Notes under the pieces: generated by a model
The model's input: only the letters and a program-made list of their open reading frames with translations
Told to the model about the DNA's origin: nothing
Database searches by the model: none
Made by a program: the position numbers and the translations under genes
Shown here: piece after piece, positions 29,961-38,784 of the stretch
How positions within the stretch are numbered: the stretch's first letter is position 1
Layout of the letters: each line of letters begins with the position of its first letter
Source of the DNA: Streptomyces camponoticapitis
GTDB taxonomy: Bacteria; Actinomycetota; Actinomycetes; Streptomycetales; Streptomycetaceae
Reading direction: 5' to 3'
Length of the DNA: 64,000 nucleotides
Assembly: GCF_014646115.1 (NCBI RefSeq)
Contig: NZ_BMMV01000001.1
Location: 1-64,000, forward strand

Positions 29961-30009
29961 GCGGACCGGAATCGGCGGACCGGGTGTGCGGGGCGGACCT
30001 AGGATCCTT
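29961..30009 (+). promoter_or_regulatory. Promoter region of the DUF397 gene with GCGGACC repeats
   Basis: GCGGACC occurs three times, at 29961-29967, 29975-29981 and 29993-29999. It runs directly into TAGGATCCTT (30000-30009), whose TAGGAT is a plausible -10. The repeats may be activator sites. The decamer is identical to the one before eccC. Confidence 0.4.
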
Positions 30010-30098
30010 AGGAGCACGCGTCGAGAGGCCTGTCTGTCTCCTGATCTCGTGCGTGGAGAGCGTTCAACTCAGCCGTTGTCGAAGGGAAGGCCCGACCG

Positions 30099-30332
30099 AT
30101 GGGGACCAAAGAGGAGAAGGACGAGCTGTACGCCCTCGACATCTCTGGCGTCGAGTGGCTCAGCGCCCCGGGCACGAGCGAGGACGAGGAGCGGGTCGAG
30201 ATCGCGCATCTGCCCGGCGGGGCGGTGGCGATGCGGTCGTCCGTGGATCCCGACACGGTGCTGCGTTACACCGAAGCGGAATGGCGGGCGTTCGTACTGG
30301 GCGCGCGTGACGGGGAATTCGACATCCGATAG
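30099..30332 (+). CDS. DUF397 domain protein
   Basis: 77 aa, ATG after GAAGGGAAGG. The C-terminal half (LPGGAVAMRSSVDPDTVL, then EAEWRAFVLGARDGEFD) is the usual DUF397 pattern of strands plus the conserved EWxAFxxG helix. In Streptomyces, DUF397 proteins usually pair with XRE-type regulators. None is next to this one, which sits alone between the eccE unit and the MinD-like gene. A regulatory role in ESX expression is possible but not shown. Confidence 0.85.
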   Translation: MGTKEEKDELYALDISGVEWLSAPGTSEDEERVEIAHLPGGAVAMRSSVDPDTVLRYTEAEWRAFVLGARDGEFDIR

Positions 30333-30775
30333 AGGTCTCCTCCTCCGGAGGTCTCGTCGCGAAGACGTCCTCCTGAAGAGGTCGTCGCGCGCGACCTCTC
30401 CGGTCCGGGCGCTCCGTGACACAGCGGCCCGGACCGGACCACGTACCTGGCGTCGATACCGGATTGTTGGGTCCGGGCCCGGGACGGTGCGAACGGGCAT
30501 GCATTCATGCGCTGTTGTCACGGTTCACCCCACCCTCTTCCTGACCGTCTGCCGTGGCCGAATCACCGGGCGGCAAGAGGTGGCGTACGGGGCGGCCGAT
30601 GACGGGCGGGCGGGCCTGCCGGAGTGGGCTTGTGGGCGATTAGGGTGGGTCGGGGCGCACGAGAACCCGCAGGCATGTCGTGAGCGTCCCAAGGGGTAGA
30701 GCCGGGCTGATCGAGTGACAGCGGTCGCCCCCACCCGAAAAGGCACAAGGGTGCTCGACCACACCAGGAGGCAAA
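30333..30775. other. Intergenic region upstream of the MinD-like gene
   Basis: 443 bases without a supported gene. The first 110 bases hold tandem hairpins (30377-30437). A TAGGGTG at 30641-30647 may be the -10 region of the next gene, about 130 bases before its start; I see no good -35. A strong AGGAGG lies just before the next start codon. Confidence 0.5.
30377..30437 (+). terminator. Two tandem terminator hairpins after the DUF397 gene
   Basis: The first stem is AGAGGTCG (30377-30384) with CGACCTCT (30392-30399). The second starts at the next base and pairs CCGGTCCGGGC (30400-30410) with GCCCGGACCGG (30427-30437), 11 bp and perfect. Together they should insulate the downstream gene. Confidence 0.65.
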
Positions 30776-33700
30776 GTGAACGGCGATCGGGACGAGATCC
30801 GTGGGGACTGGAACAATCCCGTCGATGATCAGTCCGACGCGGAGCCCGCCGAGATGACGGGTGAGTTCACCATCGACTACACCCCGCCGGCCTGGTACAC
30901 GCAGAACGCTTCCGGGGACACGTCGGGCGACGGCGCGGGCCAGGTGAGTTCAACTCCCGGGCCGCCGCCCCCAAATGGGGGCCCCGTGGCCGTACCGGGG
31001 CTGCCCGCGGGCAGTGGGTACGAGCCGAACTGGCCGCACAGGCAGCCTCCGCCGCCGGTCCCCGCGCAGAGCGCGCCCCTGTCACCGTCCGTCGATCCCG
31101 TACTGCCCGCCGCGCCTCCCGTGGCGCCCTCCCTCCCTGCCTCTCCTGCCGCCGACGACGCGGCACCGGAGCCTTTCGCGCAGCCTTTCGGCGCGGGTGA
31201 CCTGGAGAGCGGGGCGACCATGCGCTTCTCTCCCGCCGCGCTGAAGCGCGAGATGGCGGAGATCGACGCCGCCAAGGAGGCGGCGAAGGCCGCCGAGAGC
31301 GAGGCAGTCGCCGACGCGGATACCGACAGGGTTTCCGACGCGGCCGACGGTGCGCGTGACGGGGCGGGCGACGGCGCCGCTCCCAGTGCGGGCCCCGGTG
31401 CCGGCCCCGACCCGGATCTCGATCTCGGTGAGGCCGGTGAGGACGAGTCCCGCCGTGGCGAACACGGCCCCGACGACGCGGACGACGCCGACAAGGGCGC
31501 GAGCCACCTCTCCCCCACTGCCGAGTCCGGCGATGACGAGCCCTTCGGGAACTCGGTCTCGTTGACCGACGGCGCCGCGGACGCGGAGTCCCCTGCCGCG
31601 GCAGACGCCGGCTCCGAACCACGCTCCGGTTCCGACTCCGACCTCGACGCCGGGGAACCTGCGGACTCTGAGGAACCTTCGGGCGTCACCGACGCCGTGG
31701 TCGGCGCGGACATCTCCGACGACGTCCAGGACCGCCCCGTCGAGCCGACCGACGCGGTCGATGAGCCGGCCGACTCCGTGCCCACGGACGAACCCTCCGA
31801 CGCGGTCCCCCCGCTGGACACTCCTGCGGCGCCGCCCGCGCCCGCGCTGCCGTGGGCCCCGTCGCCTGCCGCCCCGGACAGCGGATTGCCTCCGCTGCCG
31901 CCCGCATTCCAGCCCGCCGCCCCGGCGCCCGCGCCGCAGTGGCCCGCCGAGCGGTCTCCGGCCTCTCAGTCGCGGTCGCAGTCGGTGTCGCAGTCCCAGC
32001 CGCAGCACCAGTTGCCGCCGGCCGCCCCGGCGCAGCCCGGCCCTCCCGCCGAAGCCCCGTGGGCCAGGCCCGCCGCACCGGCGACCCCCGCCGCGACGGC
32101 GCAGCAGAGTGGCTACGGCTTCCCGCAGCCGGGACAGCAGGGCCACCCGGCCGGGGCGCCTGCCAACGCGGGCCCCAACGCCCCGTACGCGCAGAGCGGT
32201 TACGGCTTCCCGCAGCCCGGCGAACAGGGCCAGCCGGGGCACCAAGTCCCGCAGCAGGGTTACGGATTCCCCCAGCCCGGACAGCCGGGGCAACCGGGCC
32301 AGCCAGGGCAGCCGGGGCAACAGCCCGGCCGACCCGCGCAGGCCGCCCAGGCCGCCCAGCCCGCCCCGTACGTGCCCGTGCAGCAGACGCCGCAGGCGCC
32401 CCACGCACCGCAGACGCCGCCCGCCCTGACGCCGCAGTCCCAGACGCCGAACCTGCCGGCTCCGGCATCGAAGACGCCCAATCCGCCCGTCCAGCAGCAA
32501 CAGCCGTACCAGCAGCAGCAACACGCGCCGGGAGCCGCGCCCGACGGTGCACAGGGCGCCGTACCCGGCGCCGCACCGGGGTCCGTGCCCGGCGCTCCGC
32601 CCATGGACCCGCGCTCCGGCGCGGGATGGCCGACGGCGATGGCGCACGACCAGCGTGAGCGTTCCATGCCGGGCGCCCCGCTCGGCTACACCGCCGCCGT
32701 CGAGCTGTCCTCGGACCGCCTTCTGCGCAACAACAAGCAGAAGGCCAAGAGCAGCCGCACCCCCTCCGCCGCCTCACGCTTCAGGATCGGCGCGAAGAAG
32801 GAGGAGGCGGAGCGGCAGCGCAAGCTCGAACTGATCCGTACGCCGGTGCTCTCCTGCTATCGCATCGCGGTCATCAGCCTCAAGGGCGGCGTCGGCAAGA
32901 CGACCACCACCACCGCCCTCGGCGCGACGCTGGCCACGGAGCGGCAGGACAAGATCCTGGCGATCGACGCCAACCCCGACGCCGGCACGCTCGGCCGCCG
33001 CGTACGCCGTGAGACGGGGGCGACGATCCGGGACCTGGTGCAGGCGATCCCGTATCTCAACTCGTACATGGACATCCGCCGGTTCACCTCGCAGGCGCCG
33101 TCCGGGCTGGAGATCATCGCCAACGACGTGGATCCGGCGGTCTCCACGACGTTCAACGACGAGGACTACCGGCGCGCGATCGAGGTGCTCGGCAAGCAGT
33201 ACCCGATCATCCTCACCGACTCGGGCACCGGCCTCCTCTACAGCGCGATGCGTGGAGTGCTGGACCTGGCGGACCAGTTGATCATCATCTCGACCCCGTC
33301 GGTCGACGGTGCGAGCAGCGCGTCGACGACGCTGGACTGGCTGTCGGCCCACGGGTACGCGGAGTTGGTGCAGCGCTCGATCACCGTTATCTCCGGAGTA
33401 CGCGAGACCGGCAAGATGATCAAGGTCGATGACATCGTGCAGCATTTCCAGACGCGCTGCCGCGGCGTGGTCGTGGTGCCGTTCGACGAGCACCTGTCGG
33501 CGGGCGCCGAGGTCGACCTCGACATGATGCGGCCGAAGACCCGCGACGCGTACTTCAACCTGTCCGCGCTGATCGCCGAGGACTTCGTACGCGCCCAGCA
33601 GCAGCAGGGGCTGTGGACGGCGGACGGCAACCCTCCGCCGCATCTCGCGCCGCCGATGCCGGGGCACCAGGGGCAGCCGCAGGCCGGACCGCCCCAGCAC

Positions 33701-34153
33701 GGACAGCCGCCGCAGGGGCAGCCCGGCCAGCAGGTGCCGGGGCAGCCTCCGTACGGGCAACCGCCGTACGGACAGCCGCAGCTGCCGGGCCAGTACGGGC
33801 ACGGCCAAGCTCCCGGTCAGGTGCCGGGCGCCGCCCCGGGGCAGCCGCCGGCTCCGGGCCAGCAGGCCCCGGGCGCCGGTCCCGGCCAGCCGTACTACCC
33901 GCAGCAGCCCTATCCCCAGCAGCAGGGCTGGCAGCAGTCACTGCCGTCCCAGGCGCAGTCGTCCGGCAGCCCGGCCGGGCTGCCACCGGGCCAGTACCCC
34001 GGACAGCAATCGGGGCAGCCGGGGCAGCCCGGTCAGCCGCAACAACCGGCGCAGCCGGGACAACCTGGACAGCCGGAATTGCAGGGTCCGGTTCCGCCCG
34101 CCGGCTGGCCGCAGCAAGAGCCTCCGCAGGCTCCGTCAGCGCCTCAACAGTAG
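30776..34153 (+). CDS. EspI-like Pro/Gln-rich protein with MinD/ParA ATPase domain
   Basis: 1125 aa from a GTG 7 bases after AGGAGG. Residues 1 to about 640 are low-complexity: first acidic (Asp, Ala, Glu, Ser), then Pro/Gln/Gly with three GYGFPQPG units. The deviant Walker [11 protein letters not shown] is near residues 703-712, and the rest of the MinD/ParA fold runs to about residue 925 ([21 protein letters not shown]). A second Pro/Gln/Gly tail ends the chain. The layout matches EspI of mycobacterial ESX-1, a cytoplasmic ATPase whose P-loop can regulate secretion. It is the last gene of the ESX locus. Confidence 0.88.
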   Translation: MNGDRDEIRGDWNNPVDDQSDAEPAEMTGEFTIDYTPPAWYTQNASGDTSGDGAGQVSSTPGPPPPNGGPVAVPGLPAGSGYEPNWPHRQPPPPVPAQSAPLSPSVDPVLPAAPPVAPSLPASPAADDAAPEPFAQPFGAGDLESGATMRFSPAALKREMAEIDAAKEAAKAAESEAVADADTDRVSDAADGARDGAGDGAAPSAGPGAGPDPDLDLGEAGEDESRRGEHGPDDADDADKGASHLSPTAESGDDEPFGNSVSLTDGAADAESPAAADAGSEPRSGSDSDLDAGEPADSEEPSGVTDAVVGADISDDVQDRPVEPTDAVDEPADSVPTDEPSDAVPPLDTPAAPPAPALPWAPSPAAPDSGLPPLPPAFQPAAPAPAPQWPAERSPASQSRSQSVSQSQPQHQLPPAAPAQPGPPAEAPWARPAAPATPAATAQQSGYGFPQPGQQGHPAGAPANAGPNAPYAQSGYGFPQPGEQGQPGHQVPQQGYGFPQPGQPGQPGQPGQPGQQPGRPAQAAQAAQPAPYVPVQQTPQAPHAPQTPPALTPQSQTPNLPAPASKTPNPPVQQQQPYQQQQHAPGAAPDGAQGAVPGAAPGSVPGAPPMDPRSGAGWPTAMAHDQRERSMPGAPLGYTAAVELSSDRLLRNNKQKAKSSRTPSAASRFRIGAKKEEAERQRKLELIRTPVLSCYRIAVISLKGGVGKTTTTTALGATLATERQDKILAIDANPDAGTLGRRVRRETGATIRDLVQAIPYLNSYMDIRRFTSQAPSGLEIIANDVDPAVSTTFNDEDYRRAIEVLGKQYPIILTDSGTGLLYSAMRGVLDLADQLIIISTPSVDGASSASTTLDWLSAHGYAELVQRSITVISGVRETGKMIKVDDIVQHFQTRCRGVVVVPFDEHLSAGAEVDLDMMRPKTRDAYFNLSALIAEDFVRAQQQQGLWTADGNPPPHLAPPMPGHQGQPQAGPPQHGQPPQGQPGQQVPGQPPYGQPPYGQPQLPGQYGHGQAPGQVPGAAPGQPPAPGQQAPGAGPGQPYYPQQPYPQQQGWQQSLPSQAQSSGSPAGLPPGQYPGQQSGQPGQPGQPQQPAQPGQPGQPELQGPVPPAGWPQQEPPQAPSAPQQ
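32111..32281 (+). repeat. Coding repeat GYGFPQPG, three copies
   Basis: The same octapeptide is encoded at 32111-32134, 32198-32221 and 32258-32281, with Gln/Gly/Pro linkers. It is followed by short QPGQPG tandem units. The repeat lies within the disordered part of the MinD-like protein. Confidence 0.8.
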
Positions 34154-34546
34154 GGCGACAGAGGTTTAGACCAATGAGGGTCCGCGTCGTCTTCACGGTG
34201 CGGACCCTCATCGCATTCCCGCAGCCCACACGGGGTTTCGACGGCCGTTGACGTGGCCCGACCAGCGCTGATAAACCTTCGCTTCACCAGTTGGTGAGCT
34301 GGGGTCAACCCACCTGCCGCTGCCAGACGACGCGAGCAACCGATTCAAGCCATCGCTTCGAGTGACCACTCGACCCGGAGGCGCTCCCGACCATCCGCTC
34401 AACCGGCCCTCTTCCGCGTTCTTCCACTCTTCCGCCCCGTTTCCTGCTTCGCTCTGTGCTCCGTGCTCTGTTTGTCTGATTCCCTGTTCGTCCGTTTCCC
34501 TGTTTCTCTGTTTCTCTCTGCGAGTGATGACGCGAGGTCACGACCC
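34154..34546. other. Intergenic region before the ABC importer
   Basis: 393 bases. It holds the terminator at 34174-34211 and, from about 34400 to 34520, a strongly pyrimidine-rich tract on the coding strand with repeated CTCTGTTTCTCTCTG-like units, unlike the surrounding GC-rich DNA. It probably contains the promoter and untranslated leader of the importer operon. The minus-strand frames across the tract are just its purine-rich complement and are not annotated. Confidence 0.55.
34174..34211 (+). terminator. Terminator of the MinD-like gene
   Basis: ATGAGGGTCCGC (34174-34185) pairs perfectly over 12 bp with GCGGACCCTCAT (34200-34211), 20 bases after the stop. Confidence 0.75.
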
Positions 34547-36469
34547 ATGGTCACAAGGATTCCACCGCGTACGACGCGGCAGCCCACCCGGCAACGCTCC
34601 CGATTCCGTCACTTCCTGGCCTCCGGTGCGGTTGCCACTGCGATGGTGGCCGGTTCCGTGATCCCGCTCGGTCCGCTGCTGCCCGCCGCGCCGCAGGCCC
34701 AGGCGGCGCCGCTGACCGCGCCCCGGACCGCGCCCCAGGCCGCCCCGGCGGCGGCGGACGGCAAGAAGGTCCTCACGGTCGCCGTGGACCAGAGCATCGA
34801 CTCGCTGAGCCCGTTCCTGGCACAGACGCTCGTGGCGACGAGCATCTTCCGGCTGACGAACGAGTTCCTGACCAACTACGACCCCAAGGACGCCCACACC
34901 ATCCCGGGCTTCGCCACCAAGTGGGCCTCGTCGGCGGACAAGTTGACGTGGACCTTCACCATCCGCTCCGACTCCAAGTGGTCCGACGGCAAGCCGGCCA
35001 CCGCGGAGGACGCGGCGTGGACCTTCAACAAGATGATGACGGACCCGAACGCCGCAACGGCGAACGGCAACTTCACGTCGAACTTCAAGAAGGTCACCGC
35101 GCCCGACGCCACGAAGCTCGTCATCGAGCTCAAGAAGCCTCAGGCCACCATGACGGCGCTCGACGTGCCGATCGTGCCCAAGCACGTCTGGGAGAAGGTC
35201 GACGACTTCTCCAAGTTCAACAACGACAAGAAGTTCCCGATCGTGGGCAACGGCCCCTACGTCATTGAGGACTTCAAGGTCGACCAGTACATCCGGCTGA
35301 AGCCCAACAAGGACTTCTGGCGCGGCGCACCGAAGTTCGACGAGCTGGTCTTCAGGTACTACAAGGACAAGGACGCCGCGGTCGCCGCCCTACAGAAGGG
35401 CGAGGTCTCGTTCGTCTCCGGTCTCACGCCGGCGCAGGCCGCCGCGCTGGGCAACGCCGACAACATCAAGGTCAACAACGCCCCCGGACGTCGCTTCTTC
35501 GCCCTCGCCACCAACCCGGGCGCGAAGGCCAAGGACGGCAAGAGCTTCGGCAACGGCCACAAGGCGCTGCTCGACCAGAACGTCCGCAAGGCCCTGTTCC
35601 ACGCCGTCGACCGCAAAACGATCGTCGAGAAGGTCTTCCAGGGCAACGCGGTCGAGGGTCAGGGCTACATCCCGCCGCGCTTCGACTCGTACTTCTGGGA
35701 GCCCTCGGGCAGCCAGACGATCGACTACGACCCGGCGAAGGCGGCGACACTCCTCGACAAGGCCGGCTACAAGAAGAACAGCGGCGGCAAGCGTGTCGGC
35801 AAGGACGGCAAGCCGCTGAACTTCCGTATCCTCTGCCACGCCACCGACCCCAACGACAAGGCGGTCGGCAAGTACCTCCAGGAGTGGTGGGGCGAGCTCG
35901 GGATCGGCCTCAAGGTCGAGTGCCTGGACAACGTGTCCGACCCGTGGCTCGCGGGCAACTACGACCTCGCCTTCGACGGCTGGTCGGTGAACCCGGACCC
36001 GGACTTCGTCCTGTCGATCCACACCTGCGCCGCCCTGCCCGCCACGGCCGAGGACACCGGCGCAACGGACAACTTCATCTGCGACAAGAAGTTCGACGAC
36101 CTGTACGCCAAGCAGGCGGTCGAGTACGACACGGCCAAGCGCACCGACCTCGTGAAGCAGATGCAGTCGCGGCTGTACGACACCGGATACATGAATGTCA
36201 TGGCCTATCCGAACGCCGTCGAGGCGTACCGTACGGACCAGATCAAGTCCATCACGACCATGCCTGAGGCCGCGGGCAACCTCTGGGGCCAGGACGGTTA
36301 CTGGAGCTGGTGGTCCGCCGTACCGGCGGACGGGACCGGCGAGGCGAGCTCGGACAGCGGCTCGTCGACGGGCACGATCATCGGGATCGGCGCGGCCGCG
36401 GTGGTCGTGGTGGCACTCGGGATCTTCTTCGCGATCCGGCGCCGCTCCACCGCCGAGGACCGTGAGTAG
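34547..36469 (+). CDS. ABC transporter solute-binding protein, family 5 (peptide type), with C-terminal anchor
   Basis: 640 aa from the ATG at 34547 after GAGG. An exported protein: signal peptide about residues 18-50, ending near AQA, with no lipobox cysteine. The rest is an SBP_bac_5 domain (LTVAVDQSIDSLSPF, WTFTIRSDSKWSDGKP, NVRKALFHAVDRKTIV) that binds oligo- or dipeptides. Unusually, it ends in a membrane helix (GTIIGIGAAAVVVVALGIFF) followed by RRR, so it would be held by its C-terminus rather than by lipid. First gene of the importer operon; a large inverted repeat separates it from the permease. Confidence 0.92.
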   Translation: MVTRIPPRTTRQPTRQRSRFRHFLASGAVATAMVAGSVIPLGPLLPAAPQAQAAPLTAPRTAPQAAPAAADGKKVLTVAVDQSIDSLSPFLAQTLVATSIFRLTNEFLTNYDPKDAHTIPGFATKWASSADKLTWTFTIRSDSKWSDGKPATAEDAAWTFNKMMTDPNAATANGNFTSNFKKVTAPDATKLVIELKKPQATMTALDVPIVPKHVWEKVDDFSKFNNDKKFPIVGNGPYVIEDFKVDQYIRLKPNKDFWRGAPKFDELVFRYYKDKDAAVAALQKGEVSFVSGLTPAQAAALGNADNIKVNNAPGRRFFALATNPGAKAKDGKSFGNGHKALLDQNVRKALFHAVDRKTIVEKVFQGNAVEGQGYIPPRFDSYFWEPSGSQTIDYDPAKAATLLDKAGYKKNSGGKRVGKDGKPLNFRILCHATDPNDKAVGKYLQEWWGELGIGLKVECLDNVSDPWLAGNYDLAFDGWSVNPDPDFVLSIHTCAALPATAEDTGATDNFICDKKFDDLYAKQAVEYDTAKRTDLVKQMQSRLYDTGYMNVMAYPNAVEAYRTDQIKSITTMPEAAGNLWGQDGYWSWWSAVPADGTGEASSDSGSSTGTIIGIGAAAVVVVALGIFFAIRRRSTAEDRE

Positions 36470-36481
36470 GACTGCGCGTTT

Positions 36482-36545
36482 CCGGGCCTCGGTCCGGGCC
36501 GGCGTCTCGGCGCCCGTCCGGGCCGGGGCCCCGGCCGAGGCCCGG
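36482..36545 (+). repeat. Large inverted repeat between binding-protein and permease genes
   Basis: CCGGGCCTCGG (36482-36492) and CCGAGGCCCGG (36535-36545) are perfect 11-bp arms. The segment between them is itself palindrome-rich. Hairpins at this place in ABC operons often protect the binding-protein mRNA, giving more of it than of the membrane parts; that role is inferred. Confidence 0.6.
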
Positions 36546-36658
36546 TCCTCGGCCGGGCACGGGACCGGCATGACCGGGTACGTGACCAGGAACGCGCGCA
36601 CGACCACGTACACGACCGCGAGCAGGGGGTCCGGGAGGCTTCCCCGGAAAGACACCGT

Positions 36659-37735
36659 ATGAGCACAGCAAGCACCCCCGGCGTGGTACGGGACGCCGTC
36701 GACGACCCGGTGAAGACCGGGCCGTCCGACGGCCCCCGCACCCGCACCACGGGCCACAGGACCGGCTATCTGCTGTACGTGGCGGGCAAGCTGGGCGGCG
36801 CGGCCGTCTCGCTGTTCGCCATCCTCGTCACCAGCTTCTTCCTGTTCCGGATCATCCCCGGCGACCCGGTCAAGGCCATGACCCACGGCAAGCCGACGTC
36901 GGTGGAGCAGATGGCCACGCTGCGCAAGCAGTTCGGGCTCGATCTGCCGATGTGGCAGCAGTTCACGGAGTACTGCGCGAAGGCGCTGACGGGGGATCTG
37001 GGGACGTCGTACCAGTTCCACGCCCCCGTCGGCGAGCTGATCGCCGAGAAGGTACCCGCGACGCTGCTGCTGACGGGCGTCGCGGTGCTGATCTACTCGA
37101 CGCTCGGGCTGTGGCTCGGCACGCGCTCCGCGTGGCGCCACGGCGGCCTCGGCGACCGGATCAACACCGGTGTCGCGCTGACGCTGTGGTCCGTGCCGTC
37201 GTTCTGGCTGGGGCTGCTGCTGATCATCGTGTTCTCGGTGGGCATCGGGCCGATTCCCGGGATGTTCCCCAGCGGCGGGATGGAGTCGGGCAACGAGACC
37301 GGCTTCGCACATGTGCTCGACGTGGCGCACCACATGGTGCTGCCGGTGGTGACGCTGGTGGCGGTCGGTTACGCGCAGACGCTGCTGGTGATGCGGTCGT
37401 CGCTGCTGGACGAGATGGGCAGCGACTATCTGACGACGGCGCGGGCGAAGGGGCTGCGGGACGATCTCGTACGGCGCAAGCACGCCGTGCCGAACGCGAT
37501 GCTGCCGACGGTCACCATGGTTTTCATCAACTTGGGCCACGTAGCCGCCGGTTCGATCCTCGTCGAGACCGTTTTCTCATGGCCGGGCCTCGGCGGGCTC
37601 TTCTACCAGGCGCTGAGTGTGCCTGATCTGCCCGTCGTCCAGGGGCTGTTCGTGGTCTTCGCGGGAGCCATGATCCTGATGAACCTGCTGGCCGACCTGC
37701 TCTATCCGCTGCTCGATCCCCGGGTGGGCCGATGA
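36659..37735 (+). CDS. Peptide ABC transporter permease (DppB type)
   Basis: 358 aa. After about 35 hydrophilic residues come six membrane helices. The DppB-type N-terminal loop reads IIPGDPVKAMTHGKPTSVEQ, and the EAA-type loop (TARAKGL) contacts the ATPase. Start ATG with GGAAAG 8 bases upstream. Its stop overlaps the next gene by 4 bases (ATGA). Confidence 0.93.
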   Translation: MSTASTPGVVRDAVDDPVKTGPSDGPRTRTTGHRTGYLLYVAGKLGGAAVSLFAILVTSFFLFRIIPGDPVKAMTHGKPTSVEQMATLRKQFGLDLPMWQQFTEYCAKALTGDLGTSYQFHAPVGELIAEKVPATLLLTGVAVLIYSTLGLWLGTRSAWRHGGLGDRINTGVALTLWSVPSFWLGLLLIIVFSVGIGPIPGMFPSGGMESGNETGFAHVLDVAHHMVLPVVTLVAVGYAQTLLVMRSSLLDEMGSDYLTTARAKGLRDDLVRRKHAVPNAMLPTVTMVFINLGHVAAGSILVETVFSWPGLGGLFYQALSVPDLPVVQGLFVVFAGAMILMNLLADLLYPLLDPRVGR

Positions 37736-38784
37736 CCATCGACAAGACGCCGCCGAATCCGTCGGAATCCGGGGACTCCTCGGAGGCTTCGGAGGCTTCG
37801 GGCTCCCTGACGGAGATGCCCGGAACGCCGACGGACGGGACCGCGCCGCCGCAGACGACGGGGGCGCCCGCGGCCACGGCGAAGGCAGCGGCCCCGTCCG
37901 CCTCGTCGCTGATGTGGGCGCGGCGCCGTGCCTCCGTGTCGCGCTTCTGGCGCCAGTACCGTACGCACCGGGCCGGCCTCATCGGTCTCGCTGGCCTCGC
38001 GGTCATCGCTCTGATCGCGCTCACGTCGCCGCTGTTCATCGGCGGCGACGTGCAGAGCGTCACCGACGCGCCGGGAACGGCGCTGGAGAGCCCGAGCGGT
38101 GAATTCCCGCTGGGTACTGACCAGTTCGGCCGGTCGCTCCTCGGCCTGCTGATCTGGGGCGCCCGTATCTCCCTGGTCGTCGGGCTGCTCGCCGCGGCGC
38201 TGTCGGTGGCGATCGGCACTCTTGTCGGCATCGTCGCCGGGCACTTCGGCGGCTGGTTCGCCACGGTGGTCATGCGGATCACCGACTGGTTCCTGGTGAT
38301 GCCCGCGCTCGTGCTGGCGATCGTGCTGGCGACGGTGATGTCGCGCAGCATCTGGACGGTCATCCTGGCGATCGGGGTGACCTCTTGGCCTACAACGGCG
38401 CGGCTGGTGCGGGCGCAGACCATCGCGATCGAGTCGCGCCCGTACATCGAACGGGCGCGCGCCCTGGGCGGCGGGCACGGCCACGTCATGACGCGCCACG
38501 TGCTGCCCAACGTGATGCCGCTGGTCCTCGCCCAGACCACGCTCGGAATCTCCACGGCGATCCTGACGGAGGCCACGCTCGCGTTCCTCGGGCTCGGCGA
38601 TCCGTCGGTGGTCTCCTGGGGCGGCATGCTCCAGGACGCCCGGGAGGCGGGCGCCGTCTCGTCGGGACACTGGTGGTATCTGGCGCCGCCCGGTATCGCG
38701 ATCGCGGTCGTCGCGCTCGCCTTCACGCTCTGCGGCCGTGCGATCGAGGCCGTGCTCAACCCGAAGCTTGGGGTGTCACGTTGA
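37732..38784 (+). CDS. Peptide ABC transporter permease (DppC type)
   Basis: 350 aa, start overlapping the previous gene (ATGA). An extended Ser/Pro/Ala/Thr-rich N-terminus of about 60 residues precedes the DppC-type helices; the LGTDQFGRSLL motif and the EAA loop (ERARALGG) are plain. It forms the second half of the channel. Its stop overlaps the next start (TTGA). Confidence 0.93.
   Translation: MTIDKTPPNPSESGDSSEASEASGSLTEMPGTPTDGTAPPQTTGAPAATAKAAAPSASSLMWARRRASVSRFWRQYRTHRAGLIGLAGLAVIALIALTSPLFIGGDVQSVTDAPGTALESPSGEFPLGTDQFGRSLLGLLIWGARISLVVGLLAAALSVAIGTLVGIVAGHFGGWFATVVMRITDWFLVMPALVLAIVLATVMSRSIWTVILAIGVTSWPTTARLVRAQTIAIESRPYIERARALGGGHGHVMTRHVLPNVMPLVLAQTTLGISTAILTEATLAFLGLGDPSVVSWGGMLQDAREAGAVSSGHWWYLAPPGIAIAVVALAFTLCGRAIEAVLNPKLGVSR

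Noticed and set aside
34305..34587. Two minus-strand frames rich in Arg, Glu, Thr and Gln upstream of the peptide importer
   Set aside because: They are the purine-rich complement of the pyrimidine tract, with no ribosome site.
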